Shown in pieces: positions 10,617-21,917 of a DNA stretch of 64,000 bases; positions within the stretch are counted from its first letter, which is position 1; the number at the start of each line of letters is the position of its first letter. This DNA is from Prorocentrum cordatum (lineage: Eukaryota; Sar; Dinophyceae; Prorocentrales; Prorocentraceae). Below the pieces are notes generated by a model, which was given only the letters and a program-made list of their open reading frames with translations, did no database searches and was not told the origin of the DNA. The stretch is taken from NCBI GenBank assembly GCA_963575745.1, contig CAUYUJ010014549.1, forward strand, positions 489,501-553,500, in the 5' to 3' direction. A program made the position numbers and the translations under genes.

Positions 10617-12069
10617 GGTGATCTATAAGCACGGGCCGACGAACAGAGCGCCCAAACATCACAGCTCGACGGAATAGAGAACATCCATTTAGTCCTGACT
10701 ACGTCGTCCAGGTCGTCCACGTCGCTTCGGTTGTGCTCTATCTTGAAGAATCTCGATGCCCTGAGCCTCTGGGGCAGCATGGGTACCAGCTTGCCTGCGA
10801 CGACGAACTGCACCAGCATGCTGGTGGCTACTGCTCGCGCGTAGTCCGCCATCGCCCTCCTCTGCGCCCCCTCTTCGACCAGCAACAAGGGCGCGTTGCG
10901 GGCCGACGTCAGCAAAGCCAGGCGCCCCAGCAAATGCAATCTGTCCGTGAACAGGGCCGCTAGCTTGTTGCCGAACGCGTTGCCCACGAACTCCCCCCCC
11001 TTGTCCTTTGCGGCCAGGCGCGCCGCCGCGCCCGACATGTCGCGCTGCACTGTGCCCCCCCCCCCCCCCCCCCTCCTCACCTTGAGGAACGCGTTCCCTG
11101 GCGGGCCCACGGGCACGGGAGTCGGGGCAATGCTCTGGATCGCGCCCTTCACTACGAACTGGGGGGCCCACGTGGCCATCGCCTCCATCATCCGGGGCCC
11201 CTGCGCGCACATCTTGCCTGCCACGACCGCGTCCTGGTCCCAATCCTTGCTGCCCTCGCCCTCGACCGCGCCCTCGACCTCGTCCACGCCTATTCCCCCG
11301 CCCTTCTTCACGTCCTTCTGCTTGCGGCCAGAGGGGTCGCCCCCCGCCTTCCGAGTCGCTCGGTCGGGAGACCCGAACATTGACGTCGGCGGGCACACGT
11401 AACTCAAGCGCAGGAGGAGGTGGCTCTGGCGGACCGTCTGAGAAAAATGGGCAACGGAGTAAACGGAAATGCTCGGCAGGGGAGTCGCGTCTGGTGAACT
11501 TCCTCTGACAATGCGGGCAAGCAGTAACACCTTTAGGAATGGTGCCGAACGACTGATGTACTCTAGCTTGATGTATACGTACCCCTCGCGGACCCGCGCA
11601 CAAAAGACCGCATTGGGGACGCGTAATCTTCTCGACATCGGCATACTCGGTCGTAGAAGCGCGAAAGGACAAGAGAGCAGTGAAAGTGGACCGAGGCTCG
11701 GTAGCAAGCCACTCCAACCACGGCTTCGAAAGGAACGCAGACTCAGCCTCAACACCACGCGTTCGAGCTCGCGCGCGAGCTTCCCCACGAGTACCTTCGA
11801 ACACCTGCTTAAGATCGTGAGAAAGTCTGAGCTGTCGCGGGGTATATAAAGTCCTCGCGGTCGCCCTCGAACGAGAAAACCCCAAAGACAGCAGCACGCA
11901 CAACAACCGCAGGATCATGTTCACGCGTGCCGAGGAAGGGATCGCCATCGTCATCACGAAAGGCAGGGGCAACAACTTTCTGCATCCACAAACAACGTCG
12001 GACAAGAAGGGTAGACTCAACACTATGCACACCACACTGTTCGCGAAGGTCATCAGAAGAAACTCTAGA
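10598..12069 (-). pseudogene. LINE C-terminal region with two zinc-finger motifs
   Basis: Frame 12092-10689 contains CGLLCAGPRGVRIHQARVH followed by CPHCQRKF and an H...C pair (about 11615-11450), a C2H2-like plus CCHC-like pair as found at the C-terminus of many LINE proteins; they probably bind template RNA or target DNA. From about 11400 the coding character moves to frame 11788-10598, which reads as an ordinary helix-rich protein tail and ends in the CCCTAGGG array. Confidence 0.55.
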
Positions 12070-13927
12070 TCAATGAACTGGTGGTCTAGCAATACGTCGG
12101 GGGCAACTTATCTGGAAACGCTCGAGCTTCTTGAGGCCACCAGGACTAATACGGCGCACCTCCAGGGCGCGCAGCAGGATGGAACGCACCAGTGGTACCC
12201 ACAGGCGAGCCTTCAGTTTGAGGGGGAGAACCTTGGAGCGCCAAAGCCTGGTTGTGAGCCTATGGTGGGCCACTCGGGACTGTTTGGGGCGAGCCTCAAC
12301 CTCGACCAGGTCGCTTCCCAAAATATTGATCATGGACCCCAGGTACTTAGCAGAAGTACTGGCCTCAATGAGGACCGCTGGCGCGCCTGGGCAATGCCCG
12401 CGGAGAACAAGCCGGTATTTTCCCAGACGGACCTGCTTGTTCAAGGCCCTAGACCCCGCTCCAAAGGCTCTGATGGTCACCTCAAGCTATGGCAAACTCA
12501 CCCCGAACCCAGACTCCGCCAAGATCTCACCAATGTTCGTCAGGAAGGGGGTGATCGCGCCAGCGTCAGTGAACAACTCCATTACGTTAAGATCGCCCAT
12601 AAAGACCGTCTCACCCAGGGACAGTTGTTCGGGGAAAATAGCATCCGACCCCCAAGAGACTCTCGAGCGTGGTGTCAAACGTCACCAACAAGGAATGATC
12701 GCCTCTCTCACGCTGAATCGCGCGGATGGTAAGATCGCACAATAAAATGAATCACAACGGGCCTTCGCAAGAGCCCTGTCGCACTCCAAGCTGGCTGCGC
12801 AAACGACGAACGACGCGGCCTGTTTTCGCATCTTTAATCAAGATACATGCTCTTTCATGGATGCCCTCTAGAAACAGCACAAGGCGTTCACGAAGAAAGA
12901 GAGCACGCACAGCCTCCCAGAGCTTACAACGGTCGATATTGTCAAAGGCTTTGGACAGGTCGAAGAGGCCTTGAATTAGAATGAATAACGGTTGGTCGTG
13001 CCGCTTGCACTTGGCGTTCTTAGCCGCAACAGCTGCGACTCTCTCAATGATCTCCTCAGCAGTCGCAATAGCATCGCGTGTACCTCGATGGGAAAGACCA
13101 CCGAAATGAATACGACTGATGCGCTGGACGATCGCAGCCTTTGAATCGCATAAGGATTCTTTCATCAACTTCTTCCCCCAGTGGCTGAGCATACTCAATG
13201 TACGATAATGTTCGCCAGCATCTGAGCCACCACCTTTGCCAGCCTTGCGTGGGTGCACGGCCTCCCCGTCCTTGAAAGACAACGGGGCCTGGCCGACGGA
13301 AATCAAGCCGGCGCTGGCAAGGGCCAGCGAGGGGGCAATCTCAGCGCGGGCTAACTTGTAGAGTTCGGCCACCGCTCCCTTGAACAACATGATCTGGGAA
13401 GGCGCCAAAATGGCGAGACCAGCCTTGAAGTTCGGCATCGAGGGGATCACGTCCGCGGCCGAAGATTCCGTGATCACGTGGGGCACAGGCGCGTTGGGCG
13501 GAGACTGGGGGGGCGGGCGCTGACGGGGAACGGCGTCGTGGAGCGGTAAATCACACGCATCGAACATCTCTTTCATAGCAAGAGCCTTGGCTTCGATTTC
13601 ATCCTGAGATCTCCAACAGCATTGGCCACGAAGCTTCAGCGTAGCCGCAGGCGAGGAAGACTTTGGCGCCAGCGCATTTACTATCTTGTAAGCCCCGCGG
13701 GGATCGCCACATCCAAAACGACTCTCAGCTTCCTTTGCAAGCGATTCAGCATTATCTTTCTTGTCGGCGCGAATTGCGGCGTTGGCTTTCTTCGTGGCAA
13801 TCCTATACTGATGCGTGTCGCAGTGCCGTTGAGATGAATAAACAAGTGTTTGCATGAACTCTCCATCGGCAAGCAACATCATCCATCTATGCTTCTCGGC
13901 AATCAGCTTCAAGGCTTCCTCTCGCAA
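12070..13927 (-). pseudogene. LINE reverse transcriptase, broken
   Basis: Frame 13927-12752 carries GLSHRGTRDA, the motif A region LFDLSKAFDNID and GVRQGSCEGP (motif B). The next part (12678-12487) should hold the catalytic xxDD box but reads VFMGDLN, so the first Asp is missing. An in-frame TAG at 12487 separates this from the thumb part (12480-12070) with KYLGSMI and a basic helix-rich tail. The 5' join crosses a G14 run at 13942-13955, where the frame changes. Confidence 0.75.
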
Positions 13928-14209
13928 TGCATTCGGCCGACGGGGGGGGGGGGGGTCCCGGGTTGTTGTAGAAACCCAGCGGCCATGGCCGCACTCGCAA
14001 GCGCGCCCCCCAGGAAGTCACACTGGGCGGTAGGTTCACCATGATGAGGAAACGAGGCGACACGCTCGGCAACGTCGGCTCGCAGAGCAAGAACCTTCTG
14101 TGCGACCTCCGTGTGGGAGTGATCCTCCTCGTCCTCGTCAAACCGCCTAGCAACCTTGACCGCTTCTCCCAGTGAAGGTCGGTTCCAGCGAGGAGCAGCC
14201 TTGGTCGCA

Positions 14210-15030
14210 CGTGTCGTCCTCCACGGTGGCATACGGAAGAGGCCATCGACAGGTCGGTGGTCGCGGTATCCGCCCAAACTAACAAGAAAAGAGTAATCCA
14301 CCCCCGCAGACACGCCTGGGCAGCGGGAGAGACGACATATCAGACAACACGTACGACAATGGTGTCCGTTCGGATGCATCCAAGTCCAATGAAAATGACG
14401 CTTCGACTTGAACGCGCTGAGGGCCTTCAAATTGAAGTCACGAAGGACGGAGGCGAGTTCGATACTTTTCACATTCAAGTTCGGCTTGCTAGAGCGTTGT
14501 CCACCAAAACCAGTGTAGGGAGGTTCGCACTTCAGGTCACCATTGCTATCACTACTCAAGATACGAGTAGCTCTAGTATGTTGTGTAAGACTGCTCAACG
14601 CGGTACTCATGCACTGCCAAAACTGCTTTTGATCGTCCTGACGTTATTTTTGGCTAGGCTGCACAGAAAAGCGAGCGCTGCCAGACAAGAAGTAGAGGTC
14701 GCGCTCGTAGCGCCCACGCCGACAACGAATGCGGACGCCTCCCAACTTGCCTGGCATCCATGTGTCCTTGCAAACCAGAGGGGACATACCAAACATATCG
14801 AGGTCCACGCAAATCATCAGTCCACCCCGTGATTGTGGCGTAGAACGTGGGAAAGACACAACACGATAATCGTGGGAGTTCAATTCTATGTCGATGTCCA
14901 TCGAAGTGCCCTGCAACATCATAATGTGAATACCTGCAGCACGAGAAAGCCGAAGAAGTTCGTCAATGCGCCCAACGACGCGCAGACTCTCGCAATTATA
15001 TGTACGGACACGTATATGGTGCATCTCATC
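14210..15030 (-). pseudogene. LINE APE-type endonuclease domain, broken frames
   Basis: This domain nicks target DNA to prime reverse transcription. The N-terminal half (frame 14644-15249) shows RTYNCESL, a run ending IMMLQGTS where the catalytic Glu of the usual LQET is Gly, and RGGLMICVD. The C-terminal half lies in another frame (13909-14610) and holds YRDHRPV, matching the terminal D-H pair. The change of frame near 14640 and the lost Glu suggest a dead copy. Confidence 0.65.
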
Positions 15031-15049
15031 GTGCGCCTCGTGTCGCTGT

Positions 15050-15718
15050 CGTCGACGTCTGGCGAGGTCGGGCCCAAGCGGTAGCCCTGGCAGTTCGGCG
15101 GCTCTGGACTTGGTGCCGAGAGCCCAGCGCACGCTCTGGAGGGTGGCGTAGTCGGCGAGCTGGGCCGCCTGCTCGAGGTTGTACTGTCGGCCTTTGTACC
15201 AACGCACACCTAATAAGAACAGACTTCGCATGGCCCGCCTCGGTGACAATTTGGTAACGTCGTGCCCGTGCTCTCCAGCAAAATATCTGACATGTTACGT
15301 CGTGCTGGATGCGCAGTCTGTGGGCTCAGACCGCACCCTCGGCTCCCACCAATCACTGAGAAGAAAGGCAATTCTCCATCGGTGCCCAGACTTGGGACTG
15401 GGGCCCCGGGTTCTAGCGCGGCGATCGCCCCCAGGAAAGGCCGACCTGCGCGGCAAGAAATCCTGGGCCACAACGGCGGCGGTCGGCCCCCCCAGGGGGG
15501 TACCCCCAGGTGGGGCCTTATTGTCATGGTTATGTGGATCCGCCACCGTGCTTCTCGGCACGGGGTGGGCGCGCCCTCAGGTCCTTCCATCACCCTCGCA
15601 ACCTCGCCCGTCATTCCTGAAGAATCATTCAGAGACCTAGACCCCACATCGCGAAATCTTCTCCTGGGGCTTCTCGAATTTCTCGCGCGACTGTTTCGGA
15701 GCAAAGAAGGCGCCCAAA
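15050..15718. other. Unassigned spacer
   Basis: Upstream flank of the LINE. Open frames on both strands (15210-15770 minus, 15262-15915 plus) have no recognisable domain. It may be LINE 5' untranslated sequence. Confidence 0.4.
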
Positions 15719-16075
15719 CGGGAAAACAGGGCCCACGGAGGCCCACGACGGCCCCAAAACGCCCACACATCGCCCCAAGACGCCTTACATGGCCTCATCA
15801 TGGCGCAAGAGGCCCCCAGAAAGCCCCAAGAGGCCTCGAGGATGCCCGAATTGACTTGCCGTCGTTGTTTGAAACATGTCGGCGTACTCGCGCGTTTCCT
15901 TTCCGACGCTCCTAGACAGCCCGAGGTCCCCCATGCAACCCCAGGGCTGGCCTAGAGGCCCCCAAGAGGGCCCCGAAAGCCCCAAGAGGTACCCAAGAGG
16001 CCTGAAGAGGCTCCAAGACGACCCCACGGGACCCAGCAGCGATCCGACGAAGCCTCCAAAACTGCATCCAATTGG
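15719..16075. repeat. Degenerate CCCCAAGAGG-type repeat block
   Basis: Loosely repeated AAGCCCCAAGAGGCCTCGAG-like phrases without a fixed unit length. The same phrases appear inverted at 16700-17350. Confidence 0.6.
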
Positions 16076-16337
16076 CCGCAAAGGTCCACAACGAAATCCC
16101 CACGCACATCCAATAAGCTGAATACCTACGACCTAGGCACTGTGGCCAGGAGGCCATTCGATAAAATGGGAGCCTCCGAAGTGCAACGGAGAATCATGAA
16201 TCCAGGCGGCGAGGCTCAGTCCTGGAAGTCTCAACGGAACCCTGTCGTACTTAGAAAGACACCCCGACAACAAATGAATAAAACATACGTCGCCTCAATT
16301 GGGGTCGGCGGCAGAGGCGGCAGCCTTTAGATTATAT

Positions 16338-16379
16338 ACTAGAACCACGCGCGCGCTTCGTGCGCGCTTAGGTTCTAGT
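16338..16379. repeat. 42-nt palindrome (hairpin)
   Basis: Outer arms ACTAGAACC and GGTTCTAGT are perfectly complementary. Inside, GCGCGC stems flank a TTCGT-like loop. It stands in otherwise unremarkable sequence. Confidence 0.75.
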
Positions 16380-16699
16380 CGACTCCGACGACGGGGTCAA
16401 TTTCCATGGGGCCTTTTCCATGTGGCTTTCCGGGTTCCTCCCTTTCACCCATGCGGCGTGACTTTCGGGCGGATACTGCGAAGTTCAGAGAAGTGTTTGG
16501 CCTGTAGCGCACCAGCGACGACCGACGACGACGACGACGGACCACCGACGATCAGCATCATTGTCACCTGATCCACGTGTGCAGGAAGGGCGTTTCTGGA
16601 GCGTCTTGCTGGCGTCATGGGGGCGCCCTCGGGCCTCGACATTGGGTGGGCGGGTCGGGGGGTGCAGCCAGGGCCACGTTTTCCGAAGGCTGTTCCGGA

Positions 16700-17350
16700 G
16701 CATGGAGGGCGAATGGCTTCTGGCGGGCTTCTGAGGGTCTGTGTAGAGGCCTCCTGCGAGCTCGGTGGGGGTTTCTCGGGTCTTTATGTAGCCTTTTTGG
16801 TGGCTTTTCTGAGCGTTCTGGAGGCCTCATGGGAGTCTCTCGGGGTCTCCTGGGGTCCTCTTGGGGCAGAGGGCGCTTCTGTTCGGGCATTTGGGGGGCT
16901 CTCTGGAGCCTCCTGGACATATCTTGGGCCAGCTTGGGAGCCTCTGGAGGGGTCTGGGGCCCCTTCTGAACCCTTTTGGAGCCCTCGAGGCACCCCCAGC
17001 CCCCCGTGTGAACCAGAGGTCGCAGTTCTGGGCCCATCCCGCAACAGTGTCTGGGTTGTGGGTTAGAGGCTTCTCGGATGTTCGCTGGGATGATATCGCG
17101 GGCTGCCTCTCGGGGGGCCTTTTGGAAGCAGGTTTGAAGCCTCCACGGGGGTGTCGTGGAGCTTGTCGGACCTCTCTTAAGCATCTGTGGGGCCTCTTCG
17201 GAGCCTCTTGGAGCCACTTGGGGGCCTCTTGGGGCCTCCTGGGGGTCTCTGGGGGCGGGAAACTCGAAAGGTCAGTTCGCGTTCCCTCTCTTGGGCCCAT
17301 CTTGGAGCCGACTTCAGGCCCTCTTCAGGCCCTCTTGCGCTCGAAAACGT
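16700..17350. repeat. Degenerate CCTCTTGGGG-type repeat block
   Basis: Repeated phrases such as GGGGCCTCTTGGGGCCTCC, inverse in sense to 15719-16075. Frames across it encode proline/glycine-rich shadows on both strands. No gene called. Confidence 0.6.
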
Positions 17351-17711
17351 GAGAAAGCAACAAATATTGGAAACACACAATGAAAATCAATGAGTTTGGC
17401 GTCTTGGGGCTCTCTTGGAGGTCCTCGCGAGGCGACCTTGGGACATCTTGGGGACTCTTGAGCCGATCATGGGGCCATCTTGGGCGGCTTGGAGCGCTCT
17501 TGAGCCGTCTTGGCGGCTTCTTGCCGTCTCCAGAAGCCTAGGTGGACGCCTCGGGGAAGCGGAAAAAGTTCCGGGACTCCGAAAACGGGCCCCTGGATGC
17601 CAAAAAAAGCCCCCGCAGCCCAGGAGGCAAATTCGGTTTCGGGGGGGGGGGGAGTTTGGGAAAAGTGCGCGACTCTGGGCCGCGGGGCCTCGGACGCCGC
17701 TTATATTAGAT

Positions 17712-17712
<1 letters not shown>
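17351..17712. other. Unassigned spacer
   Basis: Continuation of degenerate G-rich sequence with a G11-12 run near 17641. Nothing recognised. Confidence 0.4.

Positions 17713-17762
<50 letters not shown>
17713..17762. repeat. TA dinucleotide microsatellite
   Basis: About 50 bp of alternating TA, ending at the first codon of the VDD box of the LINE fragment that follows. Confidence 0.95.
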
Positions 17763-17764
<2 letters not shown>

Positions 17765-18861
17765 GACGACGTGTCCCTTCAGGCGTTCGGCCCGAGCGCC
17801 GCGGTCGTGCGCCAGCGGCCGACGGCGGTGGAGAGCTTGTTTCAGTCCTCTCGGGAGCTCGAGCTCCCCGTGCACTCCAAGAAGTGTAAGTTCCTAGCCA
17901 ATTCCGCTGAGCCGGCATCTTCCCCGATGGACAACTGGGCCCTTCCCCCGACCAGCAAGGTGGGCACGGCCAGGAACCGAGGGACCGACGAGAATATTGG
18001 GGGCATCAGGCGGGTCAGTATGACGAGAGCTCGTTGGGTAATATCGAATCGGCCGGCGCGGAGGATATCGCGGCTTCGTGGCGCGGGAGTTGAGACTACA
18101 TGGATCAAGAGGGGCGGCCCTGCGGCGTCGTCACTTTGGGGCGCGCGCGCGACGGGGCCCCGCCGACGGAGCTCCACCACATGAGGGCCCAGGCGCACAG
18201 AAGTCTTGGAGGGCCCCTGACGGGGGCCTCGCTCGGGCTCCGCATGTACTCTTTCATGGGCGGCGTCATGGTGGATCCTCGGGTCATCTCCGCGGTCCTC
18301 GCGGTGCACCAGCGAGCCTCTGCTGTCCTGGAGGGGGGGGGGGGGGCCAAGCCCAACGTCCTGAGCAAGGCGCTGGAGGCGGCCAGGCAGCGATGCGAGT
18401 GGCTTCGCCGTGCGGACGTGTTCTTTCTCGCGACCCAGGGGATCGGCTGGGCGCCGCAACCAGCTCAGGTCTTGCGTCCAGACGCTGGGCTCGTCATCAA
18501 CATGCGTCGCATGGGGCCAGCCCGCGTCGAGAAGGAGGTGGAAGCAGGAGTGGGCCGCGCGTCGGACAACGGAGCGCTCGAAGCGATCTCCCCCCCTGGG
18601 TGCCCCCTGTTTTTGGGCCGCTCACGGCCGCCTGTTTTCCGGGAGTCCAGCGTTTGGACTGAAAGGCACCAACACGCCCTTCGGTCTGCGTTTTCGGGCT
18701 CCGGGTGGTCCCAGGCGCTGCTGCGCAAGCGTAGATTTAGTCGATTGCCCTGCCTGTGCTCTGTGCGGCAACCTCGATGGCTCGATCTGGCACAGGTGCT
18801 ACAAGCGCGATGTTTTGTCCTGCAAACGGCGACGAGACGTGGTCTCGCCAGGACTGCGTAG
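17763..18861 (+). pseudogene. RT palm/thumb fragment
   Basis: Frame 2 reads VDDVSLQAFG, then about 30 residues on LPVHSKKCKFLANS, a typical spacing in LINE reverse transcriptases between motif C and the following motif D region, and VGTARNRGTD. At about 18140 the coding character passes to frame 1 (18100-18861), with LGLRMYSFMGG and an acidic/basic helical stretch, so at least one indel is present. A G10-11 run at about 18332 lies within this part. Confidence 0.6.
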
Positions 18862-19801
18862 CCGCGCTCGCCGCGCCAAGGAGCTTGGGCTCGAGGCTGG
18901 GGAGATCTTCGCTCGAGGAACATTTCCGACTCCTTCAGCCTCGTTCAGCTTTCAGCCCCCTGAGCAGACAATCCATGGGCACTGCCGCCCTGCCAGCGGA
19001 TATCTGACGGGCTTGTTGTTCTTTGACAGGTCGGGGCTCTGGGCGAGTTTTCCTGAGCTGGCTAGGGCAGGCTGGGCTGTTGCGATGTGCGAACCCCGCG
19101 GTGAGGTCATAGCAGCAGCCAAAGGACCAGTCCCTCTAGAGTTCGCCCCTCGCCAGACGGCGAGGGGCGGGGAAGATCTCGCAGTGCGCATGTTGACTCA
19201 GGTAGCGTTGACTCCATTCAACATTCATTGCGACTGTAAAAGCACGGTTCAGACTTTGACCATGGGCCCTGCAGCTGGAGCGGGGCCTGACAATGCCAGG
19301 GCCCACATGTAGGGCCTTTTGTGGGCCGCGTTTTCCAATGACGATTTTTCGGCCTACAAGACCAAGGCACACTGCATCGTGACAGATGCGCATAATGATG
19401 TGGCCACATCGTGGGAGAAGCGCGGCAATGCTGTTGCCGACGAGTTTGCTAAGAAGGGTGGTCGTTTGCGCGGCGTCAGAGCTGAACATATGCACCTGTG
19501 GCGCGTTCTAGAGGACCTCTGCCGTGCGGCAGCGCACTGGGCGGGGCAGGCGCACGCGTGGGTCGGGAACGGGGAGGTGGGTCGGGATCACAACGATTTT
19601 GGCGAGCTGTGGGCGGCGCGAGGCGAGGCCGAGGAGGCCCCCCCTGCTCCCGCCAGCCAGCCGCTGCCTAACCTCGCTGCTCCGTACAGGAGCCGCCGCG
19701 CCGACGGCTGGAACGAGTTTGCTGACGATGGCTATTGGTTCAACGGCCACCCGCTCCTCTTCGCTCGCGTGTCTGCGCGCGACTGGCGCGAAGATGACTG
19801 A
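18700..19801 (+). pseudogene. LINE RNase H domain, interrupted by one stop
   Basis: In frame 2 a zinc-like CALCGNLDGSIWHRC precedes the RNase H. The four acids can be followed: FFDRSG (19018-19035), GGEDLAV, HCDCKSTV (19225-19250) and GNAVADEFAKK (about 19421-19456). A TAG at 19310-19312 splits the domain between the third and fourth acids; the frame then continues to 19801. Its role would be removal of RNA from the RNA-DNA hybrid. Confidence 0.7.
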
Positions 19802-20318
19802 GCTCTCTGTTTTGGCTGCGGGTGCGGGGCCTATTTCACCGGCTTTCAGCCCACGCGGGCCCTGCTGCGGCCTTGCCCTTGTGAAAATGCGGGCCCTGGG
19901 CTGCAGTCCCAGCGTCGACGTCTGCGCGCGAGGCAGTGGCCATCGCACGCGGCCGGTGTCAAGGATCTGGTGCTGGAAGCGCCTGTCGGGGTCCCAACGG
20001 AGATCCGTGTCCACCTGGCCCAAATGTTTACACCCGAGGTGCTTGCCCGTGGCGACCTGTCGGAGGCCTCCGGGGGCCTGCCTTCTGGGCGTGGTCCTCC
20101 TGGTCGCGTGGGCTCTGGGGGCCTCCCGTCGGCCTCGCGGGGGTCGGGCTCCCGTTCTGGCGTTCCTGGGGCGGCTCCACACGCTGCGGGTTTTTGGCCT
20201 CGCGGAGGCCGAGCTGCCCTCGGTGGCGGAGCGCGGCACGCGCCTCTGCGCAAAGGACGCGGGTGACGGGGCGTCCGACGCTTCGGCCTCCGAGGCGTCC
20301 GATTTTGGGGCCGAGTAA
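19802..20318 (+). pseudogene. LINE C-terminal tail
   Basis: After the RNase H the sequence stays open in frame 3 up to a TAA at 20316. It includes a short hydrophobic helix (LLGVVLLVAWALG) and an acidic, alanine/serine-rich end. No domain recognised; it could be independent of the LINE. Confidence 0.3.
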
Positions 20319-20369
20319 GTCTAACCTTGACGGCCTTCAGGGCTCTGTCTCATTTCCTTCACTCCTCAT

Positions 20370-20628
20370 CCTCCCTCATCATCCGCTCCTCCTCCTCCTC
20401 CTCTTCCTCTCCTCCTCCTCCTCCTCCTCCTCCTCCGCCTCCTCCTCCTCCTCCGCCTCCTCTTCCTCCTCATCCTCATCCTCATCCTCGCCCTCGTCCG
20501 CCTCATCCCCATCCCCAGCGTCATCCTGCTCCTCCTCCTCCTCCTTCTCCGCGTCCTCTCCTCCTCCTCCTCCTCCTCCTCCTCCTCCTCCTCCTCGTCA
20601 TCATCATCATCATCATCACCATCGTCAT
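20370..20628. repeat. TCC/TCATCC/TCA microsatellite
   Basis: Compound trinucleotide tract changing from TCC to CATCAT just before the element at 20629. The TCA tract resumes at 27254 on the far side, so the element is nested in it. Confidence 0.9.
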
Positions 20629-20774
20629 CATCTCAACGCTACCCCGTGCCACACCCATGCTGCGTTCCACTTTTTGCTGTGCGGGCCGGGGGCCTGGGCA
20701 GCCTGGCCAGGGGCCGGGGCGCTGTGGAACCCGGGCCTGAACGAAAGGAAAACATTTCAGCGCGCTGAGACACG
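20629..20774 (-). repeat. Split direct repeat copy B2
   Basis: 146 bp, starts CATCTCAACGCT, ends GAGACACG; matches 20895-21040 with about three substitutions. It forms the element's outer 3' end beside the TCA tract. Confidence 0.95.
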
Positions 20775-20812
20775 AAACGAGGCGAGGAAGCGAGCAGGGA
20801 GGGAGGGGAGGG

Positions 20813-20893
20813 GCGAGAGAACTGAGCCAGACGGTTTCGGAGGATAAACCCTCGCGGCACTCAATCGCTAAGCAGATGACAAGTGAGACACGA
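20813..20893 (-). repeat. Split direct repeat copy A2
   Basis: 81 bp identical to 27173-27253 except two adjacent-region differences (TAAGCAGAT versus TAATGAGAT). It lies between B2 and B1. Confidence 0.95.
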
Positions 20894-20894
20894 C

Positions 20895-21040
20895 CATCTC
20901 AACGCTATCCCGTGCCACACCCATGCTGCGTTCCACTTTTTGCTGTGTGGGCCGGGGGCCTGGGCAGCCTGGTCAGGGGCCGGGGCGCTGTGGAACCCGG
21001 GCCTGAACGAAAGGAAAACATTTCAGCGCGCTGAGACACG
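20895..21040 (-). repeat. Split direct repeat copy B1
   Basis: 146 bp copy of 20629-20774, one base away from A2. The A2-B1 join shows the expected end-to-end junction of a circular intermediate. Confidence 0.95.
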
Positions 21041-21198
21041 CCCGAGTCCCGAATGGCAACGTGGCCCCCGGGGGCGGACCGAGAGGGCACACACCGCACC
21101 CGGGGCCGAACACTCAAACATCATTAACTAACATTGACATTCTGCCGATCCAATCTACCTGACACTGAATTATCCTGGCAAAAAATTGACAAAACTTC

Positions 21199-21909
21199 TT
21201 ACAGTATGGCTCGGCCCGACGAGTCCAGAGCATGCCAGTGGACCGGTCGATGCCGGTCAGAACGACGCGACGCTTGCTGGAGTAAGTGCACATCCCCCCC
21301 CCGCCCCCGGCAGAGACAAGGGGGCGAGGAAGGGGGATGGTAGGGGGCCCAACAGGTCACCCGGGTGCGTTTTCGCCACGGGGCCCCGAAAGAACACATA
21401 TCGAGCATGTACGTCCTGCAATCGGGTTTGGAGAGCAAGGCGGCCACTGCCGGCGCTGCCCGCAAAAACGACGCCCCAGGATTCTCTAGATACACTGGGG
21501 TAGACAGGCGGCGACACAAATGAATGACCTTTACTGTAAAGCGCATCTGGGCATTTCCCGAGCGGACGGCCTGGAGGGATCTACCCGAGAGCCCCTGGAG
21601 CCCGAGGGGAAAGGCCGCGGACCTGAGAGAACACCAGGAGGTCCCAGGGGGGCCGCGCCGCGCCCGGCTCCAGGAGGCACATGGGGTTCCCAACCAGACG
21701 GCTCGCACAACTCGAGCTTTGAGCCACCCGAGGACCATCTGCTGGACCTCGGGGCGGCTCAGATCACGCCAGGGCCGGCGACCCTGGTCGAAGTCCAGGG
21801 GGGGCGCGGCCAGGCCGAGAGACGATATCCGGGCAGAAAGACCACCGGATCCAGCAAAGAGTTCCAGAAAAACGGCGCGAGCTTTCACTACGTGCCTCGG
21901 GGCCCTCAT
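21199..21909 (-). CDS. C5-cytosine-methyltransferase-like protein of Ngaro/DIRS-like element
   Basis: 236 residues from an ATG 9 bp after the recombinase stop; the frame is also open upstream, so it may be a frameshift extension. Motifs: FLELFAGSGGLS (SAM-binding motif I, about 21870-21840), GTPCASWSRAR (motif IV with Pro-Cys, about 21690-21660), YLENPGAS (ENV-like, about 21490-21470) and FGAPWRKRTRV (QxRxR-like, about 21390-21360). The target recognition domain is very short. Cytosine methyltransferases captured by dinoflagellate retrotransposons have been reported; whether this one is active is unknown. Confidence 0.65.
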   Translation of the reverse strand: MRAPRHVVKARAVFLELFAGSGGLSARISSLGLAAPPLDFDQGRRPWRDLSRPEVQQMVLGWLKARVVRAVWLGTPCASWSRARRGPPGTSWCSLRSAAFPLGLQGLSGRSLQAVRSGNAQMRFTVKVIHLCRRLSTPVYLENPGASFLRAAPAVAALLSKPDCRTYMLDMCSFGAPWRKRTRVTCWAPYHPPSSPPCLCRGRGGDVHLLQQASRRSDRHRPVHWHALDSSGRAIL

Positions 21910-21917
21910 ACATCGTT

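Larger units (their letters stand above)
10598..15050 (-). mobile_element. LINE (APE endonuclease + RT + zinc fingers), decayed
   Basis: Transcription order on the - strand is APE endonuclease (about 15020-14220), RT (13927-12070) and a C-terminal region with zinc fingers (about 11615-11450) running to 10598. The coding is spread over several frames with at least one in-frame TAG (12487) and a frame change at a G14 run (13942-13955). No target-site duplication or poly(A) tail could be identified; the 3' end merges with the CCCTAGGG array. 5' end placed by the first endonuclease residues only. Confidence 0.8.
17763..20318 (+). mobile_element. LINE fragment (RT catalytic box to RNase H), 5' truncated
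   Basis: It begins at GTCGACGAC, coding VDD, the RT palm motif C, directly after the TA microsatellite, so everything upstream of the catalytic box is missing. It continues through RT thumb, a zinc motif and RNase H, then a C-terminal tail to the stop at 20316. Frame 2 dominates, with a frame excursion at about 18140-18700 and an in-frame TAG at 19310. The 3' side is followed by TCC/TCA microsatellites. Confidence 0.7.
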
